Notes: a model not told the origin generated them from the sequence alone. 7,378 bases of DNA from Chloroflexota bacterium (GCA_902812455.1 CADDZH010000163.1:1-7378), one strand, 5' to 3'. Positions 1-5,660 are shown, counted from the first letter of the stretch. Translations and numbers: made by a program.

Positions 1-801
1 GTCTGGGATGCCGCTACAGCAGCCTGCCACTGTACTTATCATGGGCACACGCATCCTGTGCTTTCTGTAGCATGGTCACGCGATGGGAAGCGTATCGCTT
101 CGGGCTGTACCGGTGGCATCGTGCAGGTGTGGGATGCTTTGAGCGGAGAAACTATTCTCACGTATCGCGGGCATACTCGCTTCGTGCGCAGCGTGGCATG
201 GTCACCGGGTGATCGCTATATTGCCTCAAGCGGAGACTATGGAGACAGCACCGTCCAGGTATGGGAGGCCGCTAGCGGGCAGCATATCTACACCTATGAT
301 CGCCAGTATCGCATCTTTGCCGTAAGATGGTCACCGGATGGTAGTCGTCTTGCCTCGGCCAGCTTCGATGGCACAGCGCAGGTGTGGGACGCGCTCAGCG
401 GGGACAACGTGCTAGTCTACCAGGGCCATTCTGGTCCTGTCTATGCCCTTGCCTGGTCACCGGATGGCCAACAGATCGCCTCCGTTGGGCAGGACGCAAC
501 TGTGCATGTCTGGGATGCAGCTACGGGCGACACCATGCTTGTTTATAACGGCCATACCAGGCCTGTGAAAGCGCTCGACTGGTCGCCGGATAGCAGGTAC
601 ATCGCTTCAGGTGGAGATGATACAACGATACAGGTCTGGAATGTGCTCACGGGTCACAGGATGCATACCTATACTGAGCATGTATCCTGGGTACGCACGC
701 TGGCATGGTCGCCGGACGGCAGGTATATAGCGTCGGCAAGCGATGCAACCGTGCACGTTATGAATTTTAACGACCAAAATCGGCCCCCCATATCATGCTG
801 A
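1..801 (+). CDS. WD40 repeat beta-propeller protein, 5'-truncated
   Basis: The open frame enters from the left edge (first residues VWDAAT), so the GTG at 58 is not the start; 266 residues are visible. The conserved WSPDG-type tryptophan codons fall at 73, 199, 328, 454, 580 and 706, giving a 42-43 residue period and six WD40 blades. Each blade has a GH-like dipeptide, the WSPDG/IAS turn and a closing VWD or VWN strand. The GH is degenerate in blades three (YDRQY) and six (TEH). WD40 propellers are scaffolds for protein-protein contacts rather than enzymes; in Chloroflexota they are often joined to Ser/Thr kinase, NB-ARC or TIR domains, but any such domain lies outside the window. The last strand reads VHVMNF, followed by a short non-propeller tail (NDQNRPPISC) whose final codons and TGA lie in an intergenic repeat. 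Near-identical blades suggest recent internal duplication. The fold is certain; the partner is unknown. Confidence 0.93.
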   Translation, partial: VWDAATAACHCTYHGHTHPVLSVAWSRDGKRIASGCTGGIVQVWDALSGETILTYRGHTRFVRSVAWSPGDRYIASSGDYGDSTVQVWEAASGQHIYTYDRQYRIFAVRWSPDGSRLASASFDGTAQVWDALSGDNVLVYQGHSGPVYALAWSPDGQQIASVGQDATVHVWDAATGDTMLVYNGHTRPVKALDWSPDSRYIASGGDDTTIQVWNVLTGHRMHTYTEHVSWVRTLAWSPDGRYIASASDATVHVMNFNDQNRPPISC

Positions 802-916
802 GCGAGTGAGCCGAAGCAATGTCATCCTGAGCGAGTAAGCCGAAGCCCTGAGCACAGCGAAGGGGAAGAATCCGCTGTCGATCGACGGAGATCCTTCGCT
901 GCGCTCAGGATGACAT
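793..916. repeat. Palindromic intergenic repeat ('CHPERSEGS'-type)
   Basis: A perfect 15-bp inverted repeat (819-833 and 902-916, core TGTCATCCTGAGCG) encloses a second pairing (848-863 with 893-908, one mismatch) and a central 10-bp palindrome GTCGATCGAC (877-886), so the segment can fold into a long hairpin. Its left edge is partly duplicated: 793-817 and 822-846 match at 23 of 25 positions, 29 bp apart. Read on the minus strand it yields the CHPERSEGS peptide string that recurs as spurious ORFs in many repeat-rich genomes. It is non-coding. The WD40 stop codon (799-801) lies in the left duplicate. There is no terminator-like T run after the stem, although a long hairpin here could still protect or end the WD40 transcript. 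Confidence 0.8.
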
Positions 917-962
917 GGATGGAGCATTCCACTTCCTGTAATGAGAAGAAAGGGAGTCTGCG

Positions 963-1679
963 ATGAAGCATAAGCCTGATATCTACGATGATTTTGCCTC
1001 ACAATATGCTGAGCTAGCTGCTAAGCGAGAGGAGGCAGGGATTGAGCAAGAGCCGATCATGCCTCGCTTTCTAGAGATGCTTGGCGATGTCTCCGGCCTT
1101 ACAGTATTAGACGCGGGATGTGGTGAAGGCTATCTTGCACGAATCCTGGCGCGTCGTGGGGCCAGTGTCACAGGGATCGATATTTCTCCACGCCTGGTTG
1201 AGATCGCTCGTGCCAAAGACCCCCAGGGCAACATTACCTACGAAGTAGCCGATCTCTGTCAGCCGCTTCCTGCCTACAAGCATCACTTCGACTTGATCGT
1301 GAGCCATTTTGTCCTCAACGATGTATACGACTACCGGGGATTCATCATCACGCTGGGATCGGTTGCCAAGCCCGGAGGGCGGCTGGTACTCTCTATGAAT
1401 AACCCGTATTCCTACGTCGTGCGCAGCCATGTGACCGATTACTTTGACTCCGGCAAGGCATTCCCCTACCGGGGCATGGTGGAGGAAGGAGTCAAAGTGC
1501 ATTTTTATCATAGGACGTTGCAGGAATATATCGATGCTTTCCTGGCAGCAGGTTTTCAATTACAGCGACTCGTCGATGTTCCAACTCCTGAAGGCCACTT
1601 CAAGCGCCGGAGTGATACCTTGATTCCGGAGGGATATCAATTCCCGTTTTTTATGATCTTGAGCTTTGTGAAGGATTGA
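963..1679 (+). CDS. Class I SAM-dependent methyltransferase (small-molecule type)
   Basis: The 238-residue protein has the Rossmann-fold methyltransferase signature in standard order: motif I VLDAGCGEGYLA (48-59), the acidic loop GIDISP (71-76, Asp73 expected to bind the SAM ribose), ADL (96-98), FDLIVS (109-114) and the post-motif strand KPGGRLVLS (136-144). It should transfer a methyl group from S-adenosylmethionine in the cytosol. The C-terminal half (YHRTLQEYIDAFLAAGF, then IPEGYQFPFFMILSF) is typical of Methyltransf_11/25-type enzymes with small-molecule acceptors; the acceptor cannot be read from sequence. The ATG at 963 has a good ribosome binding site (AAAGGGAG, 949-956, 6-nt spacer). 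The gene appears monocistronic, between a repeat and the R-M module. It is not a DNA methyltransferase: no (D/S)PP(Y/W) motif is present. Confidence 0.9.
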   Translation: MKHKPDIYDDFASQYAELAAKREEAGIEQEPIMPRFLEMLGDVSGLTVLDAGCGEGYLARILARRGASVTGIDISPRLVEIARAKDPQGNITYEVADLCQPLPAYKHHFDLIVSHFVLNDVYDYRGFIITLGSVAKPGGRLVLSMNNPYSYVVRSHVTDYFDSGKAFPYRGMVEEGVKVHFYHRTLQEYIDAFLAAGFQLQRLVDVPTPEGHFKRRSDTLIPEGYQFPFFMILSFVKD

Positions 1680-1693
1680 GAAATCCCGTCATA

Positions 1694-1739
1694 GGGGCGG
1701 GAGCGGAGATAAGGAGCGGTGGAGCGCTTGCCTCGCCCT
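1694..1739 (+). repeat. Left inverted-repeat arm flanking the R-M module
   Basis: This 46-nt segment matches the reverse complement of 4149-4194. Three blocks are identical: GGGGCGGGAG (1694-1703), GGTGGAG (1718-1724) and GCTTGCCTCGCCCT (1726-1739). The last two are separated by one extra C on this side; the stretch between the first and second blocks is diverged. The arm sits 14 bp after the methyltransferase stop codon and 47 bp before the small ORF. It may be one copy of a dispersed genomic repeat or the end of a mobile unit. Confidence 0.65.
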
Positions 1740-1786
1740 TGTCGCTTGTGCCACCCGCGCGCCTCATCGTCCGCCTCTTTTGAGCA

Positions 1787-1930
1787 ATGTTACAGAACAA
1801 TAACCGTTTCTCCCATGTGTTCTTGGATTACTATATTAAAGGCCGGGAGCATCGTTATAATGAGAGAGAAAGATGGCCAATCATGGAAATCCTCGATAGG
1901 CTAATATATCTCCTAAAGGGGTTGCAATGA
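1787..1930 (+). CDS. Candidate 47-residue small protein coupled to the DNA methyltransferase
   Basis: This frame encodes 47 residues starting MLQNNNRFSHVF and ending RLIYLLKGLQ. Its TGA overlaps the ATG of the DNA methyltransferase as ATGA (1927-1930), the classical layout for translational coupling. The composition looks protein-like: a charged aromatic middle (DYYIKGREHRYNERERWP) followed by an amphipathic leucine/isoleucine-rich C-terminal helix. No family is recognised, and it lacks the helix-turn-helix of a typical controller protein. Doubts: no ribosome binding site precedes the ATG at 1787, an in-frame TGA lies at 1781-1783, and the perfect TATAAT at 1856-1861 lies inside the frame. 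It could be a complete small protein, the 3' remnant of a gene cut off at the left repeat, or a 15-residue leader beginning at the in-frame ATG at 1883. Confidence 0.35.
   Translation: MLQNNNRFSHVFLDYYIKGREHRYNERERWPIMEILDRLIYLLKGLQ
1856..1861 (+). promoter_or_regulatory. Candidate -10 box for the R-M transcript
   Basis: A perfect TATAAT lies 65 bp upstream of the DNA methyltransferase ATG. No good -35 hexamer is found at 16-18 bp spacing (the region reads tatatta), and there is no TGn extension. If used, transcription would begin near 1868 with a leader of about 60 nt containing the methyltransferase ribosome binding site. This would exclude the start of the 47-residue ORF from the message. 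Confidence 0.35.
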
Positions 1931-3240
1931 GCTATGTTAGTGCTCGCCGCCGTAGCGTGAATGGCGAAATAAATAAATTGTATCCTGAAGACCGCGCTAT
2001 TCATGACTGGTATCGCTTCGTGCTCTCTTTTCCTCCTCACCTGGTTCGTGAATACCTGCAAAGATTTGAAATTGAGCCTGGCTGTTGTGTTTTAGATCCG
2101 TTCTGTGGCACTGGCACTGTACTTGTTGAATGTAAGAAGCTCGGCATTCCAAGTACAGGTATCGAAGCAAATCCGATGGCCCAATTTGCAAGCAAGGTGA
2201 AAGTAGATTGGAATATTGATCCCGACGGCTTGCTGAGGCACGCTCAACAGGTTGCTGAAGTTGCGCTAGCTCAGTTGAGATCGGAGGGGATTGAGGATAT
2301 TGCGTTCTTCCAGGCTATTCAAAATGATCATCCATTGCGGACATTGTCCTCTGAAAGCCTGCAACTTTTACTAACCAACTCGATTAGCCCCTTGCCTTTA
2401 CATAAAACCCTCGTTTTGCTCGATTGCCTGGAGCAGTATCGAGATGAACAATATTTCCAGCATGAGTTGCTGGCACTCGCTAAGGCCCTTGTTCATTCTG
2501 CCAGCAACTTGCAATTTGGCCCTGAGGTTGGTGTTGGACCCGCTAAACATGATGCACCTGTCATTGCTGCATGGTTAGCTGTTGTTCGCACAATGAGAGA
2601 TGACCTCTATAAGGTCCAGCATATGAAAGATACTCCGGCATCTGTTCATCTTGCAGACTCCCGGCAGATTCTTCAAGTCTTAGAGCCAGATTCCATTGAT
2701 GCAGTAATTACTTCGCCGCCATACCCTAATGAGAAGGATTATACCCGCACGACACGTCTTGAATCTGTGATTCTGGGCTTTATTCGTAACAAGGCCGACT
2801 TGCAAGCGCTCAAGTGTGGACTGATACGCTCAAACACGCGAGGCGTTTATAAACAGGATGATGACGACCAGTGGGTGAAGGAACATCCAGAAATACAACA
2901 AATTGCTGATGCCATTGAAGCACGGCGCATTGAACTTGGTAAAACATCCGGCTTTGAACGGCTCTATCCAAGAGTCACTAAGCTCTATTTTGGTGGCATG
3001 GCAAAACATCTAGCAGATTTGCGCTGTATTCTTCGTCCTGCTGCTCAGTTAGCCTATGTTGTAGGCGATCAGGCATCGTATCTGCGGGTGATGATTCCTA
3101 CCGGGAGATTGCTGGCAGATATTGCTCAATCGCTTGGTTATGAGCTAGTTAGTATTGATCTTTTCCGCACTCGCCTGGCAACTGCTACAAAAGCACAATT
3201 ACGGGAAGAGGTGGTGGTGTTACGATGGCCGGGAAGCTGA
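1927..3240 (+). CDS. Site-specific DNA methyltransferase of a type II-like R-M system
   Basis: This 437-residue amino-methyltransferase (expected to make N4-cytosine or N6-adenine methylation) protects host DNA from the endonuclease encoded next. Motifs: a motif X-like HDWYRFVLSFPP (26-37), motif I DPFCGTGT (57-64), the acidic motif II residue in GIEANP (Glu80), and catalytic motif IV TSPPY (262-266). About 200 residues separate motifs I and IV, where an alpha-class enzyme carries its target recognition domain; that order (X, I, recognition, IV) is seen here. SPPY is commoner in N4-cytosine enzymes but does not settle the base. The C-terminal AYVVGDQAS (376-384) and EEVVVLRW (427-434) look like late core strands. 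The ATG at 1927 follows AAAGGGG (1915-1921, 5-nt spacer). Its end overlaps the endonuclease start by 16 bp. Sampled lines have about 28-31 GC per 60 bases, lower than the flanking genes. Confidence 0.88.
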   Translation: MSYVSARRRSVNGEINKLYPEDRAIHDWYRFVLSFPPHLVREYLQRFEIEPGCCVLDPFCGTGTVLVECKKLGIPSTGIEANPMAQFASKVKVDWNIDPDGLLRHAQQVAEVALAQLRSEGIEDIAFFQAIQNDHPLRTLSSESLQLLLTNSISPLPLHKTLVLLDCLEQYRDEQYFQHELLALAKALVHSASNLQFGPEVGVGPAKHDAPVIAAWLAVVRTMRDDLYKVQHMKDTPASVHLADSRQILQVLEPDSIDAVITSPPYPNEKDYTRTTRLESVILGFIRNKADLQALKCGLIRSNTRGVYKQDDDDQWVKEHPEIQQIADAIEARRIELGKTSGFERLYPRVTKLYFGGMAKHLADLRCILRPAAQLAYVVGDQASYLRVMIPTGRLLADIAQSLGYELVSIDLFRTRLATATKAQLREEVVVLRWPGS

Positions 3241-4211
3241 ATCGATACCAGCAAATTATGGAACATATCTTTTTTCAGCGCTATAAAGAAGGTGATCATG
3301 AAGTGGAGTTTGAGCGAGCCGACATGGAGCGAACGGCTCAAGAGCTTGGCATCAATCTTCCTAAAAACCTCGGAGATATTCCCTATACCTTTCGCTATCG
3401 TGGAATGTTGCCTGAGTCAGTTCGGGCTAAAGCTCCCGAAGGAGAAGACTGGATTATTCGACCTGCTGGTCGTTCACGCTACCGCTTTGTTGCTACGACA
3501 GTGGTGAATATCGTCCCAAATGAGATGCTCGCTGAAACGAAAGTACCGGATGCCACACCAGGCATAATAGAGATGTATGCTCTGGGGGATGAACAGGCCC
3601 TTTTAGCAAAGCTCCGTTATAACCGGCTAATAGATATATTTACGGGTGTAACATGCTACTCTCTTCAAAACCATCTTCGTACAACGGTATCTAATATTGG
3701 GCAAGTAGAGACAGATGAAATCTATATCGGTATAGATAGAAGAGGAGCGCACTCTGTCTTTCCAGTCCAGGCAAAAAGCGGAAGAGATAGACTTGGTATT
3801 GTCCAGGTTGAGCAAGATTTTGCGCTCTGCGCAGACAAGTTTCCCTCCCTGATCTGCCGTCCCATTGCTGCACAGTTTATGCAAAACGATCTCATTGCCC
3901 TCTTCGAGTTCGAAGAAGGTGAGCATGGGCTTGTAATTTCCTCTGAGAAGCACTATAGGCTCGTACCACAAGAGGCTATTTCCTCTAGTGACCTCGATAT
4001 ATACCGTTCGCGTTCCATTATAACAATACATATGGCAAGTGCAAATCTCTGCTTTTGCTCGATCCCAATTATGCCTCATGCCTATCGGGGTGCTTGCACT
4101 GCCCGCATCTCTGATCCTAATGCTGATGGATCGGCCAGGAGGACAGGCAGGGCGAGGCAAGCCTCCACCACTCATCCGCATCCTCTCCCGCCCCGCAGAC
4201 CACGAGGTTAG
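3225..4211 (+). CDS. Type II-like restriction endonuclease, PD-(D/E)XK-like, with aberrant C-terminal tail
   Basis: The start overlaps the DNA methyltransferase by 16 bp, indicating coupled translation of an R-M pair. A candidate nuclease core lies at residues 162-196: the acidic cluster ETDE, IYIGIDRRG with Asp171, then FPVQAKSGRDRLGIVQVEQD. The spacing Asp171 to Gln182-Ala-Lys184 fits a PD-(D/E)XK site in which the E/D is replaced by Q, as seen in some restriction enzymes. The N-terminal 110 residues may provide recognition. The natural protein probably ended near residue 262 (SSDLDIYRSR). The remaining ~65 residues (nt ~4012-4208) are cysteine-, arginine- and proline-rich, overlap the right inverted-repeat arm and read like translated intergenic DNA. 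The frame ends at TAG 4209-4211, overlapping the convergent DinB-like stop codon. Assignment rests on context and the QAK motif; the recognition site is unknown. Confidence 0.75.
   Translation: MAGKLNRYQQIMEHIFFQRYKEGDHEVEFERADMERTAQELGINLPKNLGDIPYTFRYRGMLPESVRAKAPEGEDWIIRPAGRSRYRFVATTVVNIVPNEMLAETKVPDATPGIIEMYALGDEQALLAKLRYNRLIDIFTGVTCYSLQNHLRTTVSNIGQVETDEIYIGIDRRGAHSVFPVQAKSGRDRLGIVQVEQDFALCADKFPSLICRPIAAQFMQNDLIALFEFEEGEHGLVISSEKHYRLVPQEAISSSDLDIYRSRSIITIHMASANLCFCSIPIMPHAYRGACTARISDPNADGSARRTGRARQASTTHPHPLPPRRPRG
4149..4194 (-). repeat. Right inverted-repeat arm flanking the R-M module
   Basis: This is the reverse-complement partner of 1694-1739. AGGGCGAGGCAAGC (4149-4162), CTCCACC (4163-4169) and CTCCCGCCCC (4185-4194) are exact complements of blocks in the left arm. 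The arm lies inside the extended reading frame of the endonuclease and 14 bp from the DinB-like stop codon. The sequence between about 4030 and 4149 also looks non-coding and may belong to the same repeat unit. Confidence 0.65.
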
Positions 4212-4738
4212 CGCTCTAGCCCTTTTTTGCCAAGCTCGCCACGTATATAGGCAATCTCGCCATAATGGGTGTAGAGATGGGTCAGGCAGACCCGGCCAAT
4301 GGCCTCGACCGCGCTCATCTGGCCCAGCGGCTTGACCGTCACTACCCGCTCGGAGAGTTCCGCGCCGCCATCATGGATAGAAGCCAGGTAATCCTCGAAT
4401 TCGCGCCATACTTCCCCGGCATACTGTATGAATAATGCTGGATCGGCAAGGTGGAATTTGCGGGCTTCCTCTGTCTCCATGCCCGTGCCCTGCACACGCG
4501 GTGGCAGGCCCAGGCGCTCATGCCAGTTGCCCTCGTTCCATATGGGCGATCGGCCTTGCAAAATAAAGCGTAAGATGTTGTCCTCGGTGCGCACAACATG
4601 CCAGAGTAGGAAAGCGATGGTGTTCGTTGTCCCTGGCCCAGCGTAGTTCCATTCTTCCAGCGTGAGTTCGCTCACAGCAGCGTGCATCCAATCGTGCAGG
4701 CGCTTCTGTTCGACGCGGAAAAAGTCAATGATATCCAT
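4208..4738 (-). CDS. DinB/YfiT-like four-helix-bundle protein
   Basis: From the ATG at 4738 the protein has 176 residues and the DinB-like layout: an N-terminal helix (FFRVEQKRLHDWMHAAVSEL), a metal-ligand histidine in FLLWHVVRTED (His47), and the C-terminal pair in THLYTHYGEIAYIRGELG (His154, His158). These three histidines form the divalent-metal site of DinB_2-type proteins, a superfamily that includes thiol-dependent transferases such as bacillithiol and mycothiol S-transferases; the substrate here is unknown. It is expected to be cytosolic. The start at 4738 is preferred over an in-frame ATG at 4762, which directly abuts the upstream stop codon and lacks a ribosome binding site. It is the second gene of an apparent operon, 24 nt after the phosphatase gene, and its stop codon overlaps the convergent endonuclease ORF by 4 bp. 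Confidence 0.85.
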   Translation of the reverse strand: MDIIDFFRVEQKRLHDWMHAAVSELTLEEWNYAGPGTTNTIAFLLWHVVRTEDNILRFILQGRSPIWNEGNWHERLGLPPRVQGTGMETEEARKFHLADPALFIQYAGEVWREFEDYLASIHDGGAELSERVVTVKPLGQMSAVEAIGRVCLTHLYTHYGEIAYIRGELGKKGLER

Positions 4739-4744
4739 TCCATG

Positions 4745-4751
4745 CTCCTTT
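4745..4751 (-). promoter_or_regulatory. Ribosome binding site fixing the DinB-like start
   Basis: On the minus strand AAAGGAG is followed by a 6-nt spacer and the ATG at 4738-4736. It lies downstream of the alternative ATG at 4762, so translation should begin at MDIIDFF rather than at MENGKEH, shortening the protein by eight residues. Confidence 0.75.
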
Positions 4752-4762
4752 CCATTTTCCAT

Positions 4763-5473
4763 CTATTCTTGTCTGGCTATCTCTGGTTGTTCTTGATCGA
4801 GCAACGGTTCTGCGGCGATATCTTTCCAGGGAATCCTGCCAGGGGTACCTATATCGCGCAGGTGCATGACATCGTTATATCGTTCTAGAATCCAGCTCTC
4901 CGGCAGGTCTCCCCACGAGCCTTTACGCCAGTGCGTGATCGAGGTGTTGTGCGTGTCAAAGAAAGCGCGCGGTAAATGGAGTGTAGGCAGGCCCTGGAAA
5001 AACAGGAACGAGGCTTCGACGATGCCACCATGGCAGACGATCGCAATAGTCCTGCCCTCGTACTCCTCTACGATGCGGTTAAGCGTAGCGCTTGCTCGCA
5101 ACATAAACTCTGTCCAGGTCTCGGCGCTCGGTCCAGGGCGAAAAAATGGCTTCTGCTCAAAGGGCACCGCCTCCTCAATCTTTCTATACTCCTCCATATC
5201 CATGTGTTCTGCTTCGCCCTCGCGCCATTCCTGCACATCGTCATCGAAGACAATGGACAGGCCCAGGGCGGGTGCAATGATTTCCGCTGTTTCCCTGGCC
5301 CGCTGCATCGTGCTTGCGATCAGAACATCGGCAGCAATCTCGCCCGTAGCAGCCAAGCGATCACGCAGCCGCTCAGCCTGCATGACGCCCAGCGGGGATA
5401 GACCGCTATCTCCTATTGTCTGCTGCACCGCGCTTATGGCCTGGCCATGCCGGATCAAGTAAAGGTGAGTCAT
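4763..5473 (-). CDS. Histidine phosphatase family protein (phosphoglycerate-mutase-like)
   Basis: The 236-residue protein opens with the family signature LIRHGQ (6-11), where His9 would be the phosphorylated nucleophile. Other catalytic-pocket residues are present: ASTMQRARETAE (53-64) with Arg8 and Arg58 as phosphate ligands, an acid in VQEWREGE (most likely Glu82), and the second histidine in AIVCHGG (His148). It therefore looks like an active branch-1 phosphatase with broad possible substrates; sugar phosphates, nucleotides and adenosylcobalamin precursors are all known in the family. Nothing here points to a true mutase. The start has a good ribosome binding site (GGAAGGA, 5481-5487 on the complement, 7-nt spacer). 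It leads the two-gene minus-strand unit with the DinB-like gene. The C-terminal ~45 residues (after about 190) extend beyond the catalytic core. Confidence 0.9.
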   Translation of the reverse strand: MTHLYLIRHGQAISAVQQTIGDSGLSPLGVMQAERLRDRLAATGEIAADVLIASTMQRARETAEIIAPALGLSIVFDDDVQEWREGEAEHMDMEEYRKIEEAVPFEQKPFFRPGPSAETWTEFMLRASATLNRIVEEYEGRTIAIVCHGGIVEASFLFFQGLPTLHLPRAFFDTHNTSITHWRKGSWGDLPESWILERYNDVMHLRDIGTPGRIPWKDIAAEPLLDQEQPEIARQE

Positions 5474-5513
5474 AGGTATGTCCTTCCATCAAGAAAAGGC
5501 CGTTTTTCAATGC

Positions 5514-5522
5514 ATTATAGCA
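5514..5522 (-). promoter_or_regulatory. Extended -10 promoter for the phosphatase-DinB operon
   Basis: The minus strand reads TGCTATAAT, a perfect TATAAT preceded by the TGn extension. Transcription would start near 5507, leaving a leader of about 34 nt that contains the phosphatase ribosome binding site. No convincing -35 hexamer is seen, which is tolerated with an extended -10. The double hairpin at 5528-5568 lies where a -35 would normally fall. Confidence 0.55.
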
Positions 5523-5527
5523 CTTAC

Positions 5528-5568
5528 AGGCCTGGCACCCATAAGGCCAGGCCTCCACAAGGGAGGCC
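5528..5568. repeat. Two overlapping, mutually exclusive hairpins
   Basis: AGGCCTGGC (5528-5536) pairs perfectly with GCCAGGCCT (5546-5554) across a 9-nt loop. GGCCTCC (5550-5556) pairs perfectly with GGAGGCC (5562-5568) across a 5-nt loop. The two stems share 5550-5554, so only one can form at a time. There is no T run on either side, and the element sits between divergent genes, so it is not an ordinary terminator. It could be a dispersed GC-rich intergenic repeat or a regulator site close to the minus-strand promoter. Confidence 0.6.
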
Positions 5569-5602
5569 ACTACATGTTATTCGTGTGAGTTCTCAGCGAT
5601 TT

Positions 5603-5652
5603 TTAACCCGAAAATAACGCTTGCTTAATCGAAATTTAACAGTCCCATAACA
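5603..5652 (+). promoter_or_regulatory. Pho-box-like array: five TTAACA-type units at exact 11-bp spacing
   Basis: Units are TTAACC (5603), ATAACG (5614), TTAATC (5625), TTAACA (5636) and ATAACA (5647), each starting exactly 11 bp after the last. TAA is invariant and is followed by C in four of five. PhoB/PhoP-family response regulators bind tandem direct repeats with an 11-bp period (TTAACA-like in Bacillus, CTTAACCT-like in cyanobacteria). The array ends 70 bp upstream of the ATG of a phosphate-symporter-like gene on the same strand. Regulation by phosphate is inferred. The core promoter downstream is not clear; TATGCT (5662) and TATTGT (5680) are weak -10 candidates. Confidence 0.6.
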
Positions 5653-5660
5653 TTGAGCGG

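Noticed and set aside
793..1002. Minus-strand ORF of 69 codons containing CHPERSEGS
   Set aside because: It is a translation of the palindromic repeat. The peptide string is a well-known artefact, and the frame also overlaps the start and ribosome binding site of the methyltransferase at 963.
1684..1702. Hairpin TCCCG/CGGGA just after the methyltransferase stop codon, as a terminator
   Set aside because: Only a 5-bp stem with a 9-nt loop and no T run; the right half belongs to the repeat arm.
1823..1837. TTGGAT and TATATT as a -35/-10 promoter pair
   Set aside because: They are only 3 bp apart, and TTGGAT to the real TATAAT is 27 bp, both incompatible with a sigma-70 promoter.
1719..1904. 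Plus-strand ORF of 61 codons from GTG at 1719
   Set aside because: Its first third is the left repeat arm, there is no ribosome binding site, and the 47-residue frame in another register looks more protein-like and is coupled to the next gene.
3627..4181. Minus-strand ORF of 184 codons opposite the endonuclease
   Set aside because: The plus strand carries recognisable coding sequence with a nuclease-like motif; the minus frame shows no domain and has no ribosome binding site I could find.
1694..4194. Insertion sequence with terminal inverted repeats
   Set aside because: No transposase or integrase is encoded between the arms and no target-site duplication was seen at the edges, so only 'repeat-flanked module' is claimed.
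4039..4335. Plus-strand ORF of 98 codons crossing the right repeat arm
   Set aside because: Arginine/proline-rich translation of repeat DNA that runs into the antisense of the DinB-like gene.
4739..4762. Upstream ATG at 4762 as the DinB-like start
   Set aside because: It immediately abuts the phosphatase stop codon with no ribosome binding site, whereas AAAGGAG is perfectly placed for the ATG at 4738.
4866..5462. Plus-strand ORF of 198 codons opposite the phosphatase
   Set aside because: The minus strand encodes all phosphatase catalytic motifs in order; the plus frame is its antisense shadow.
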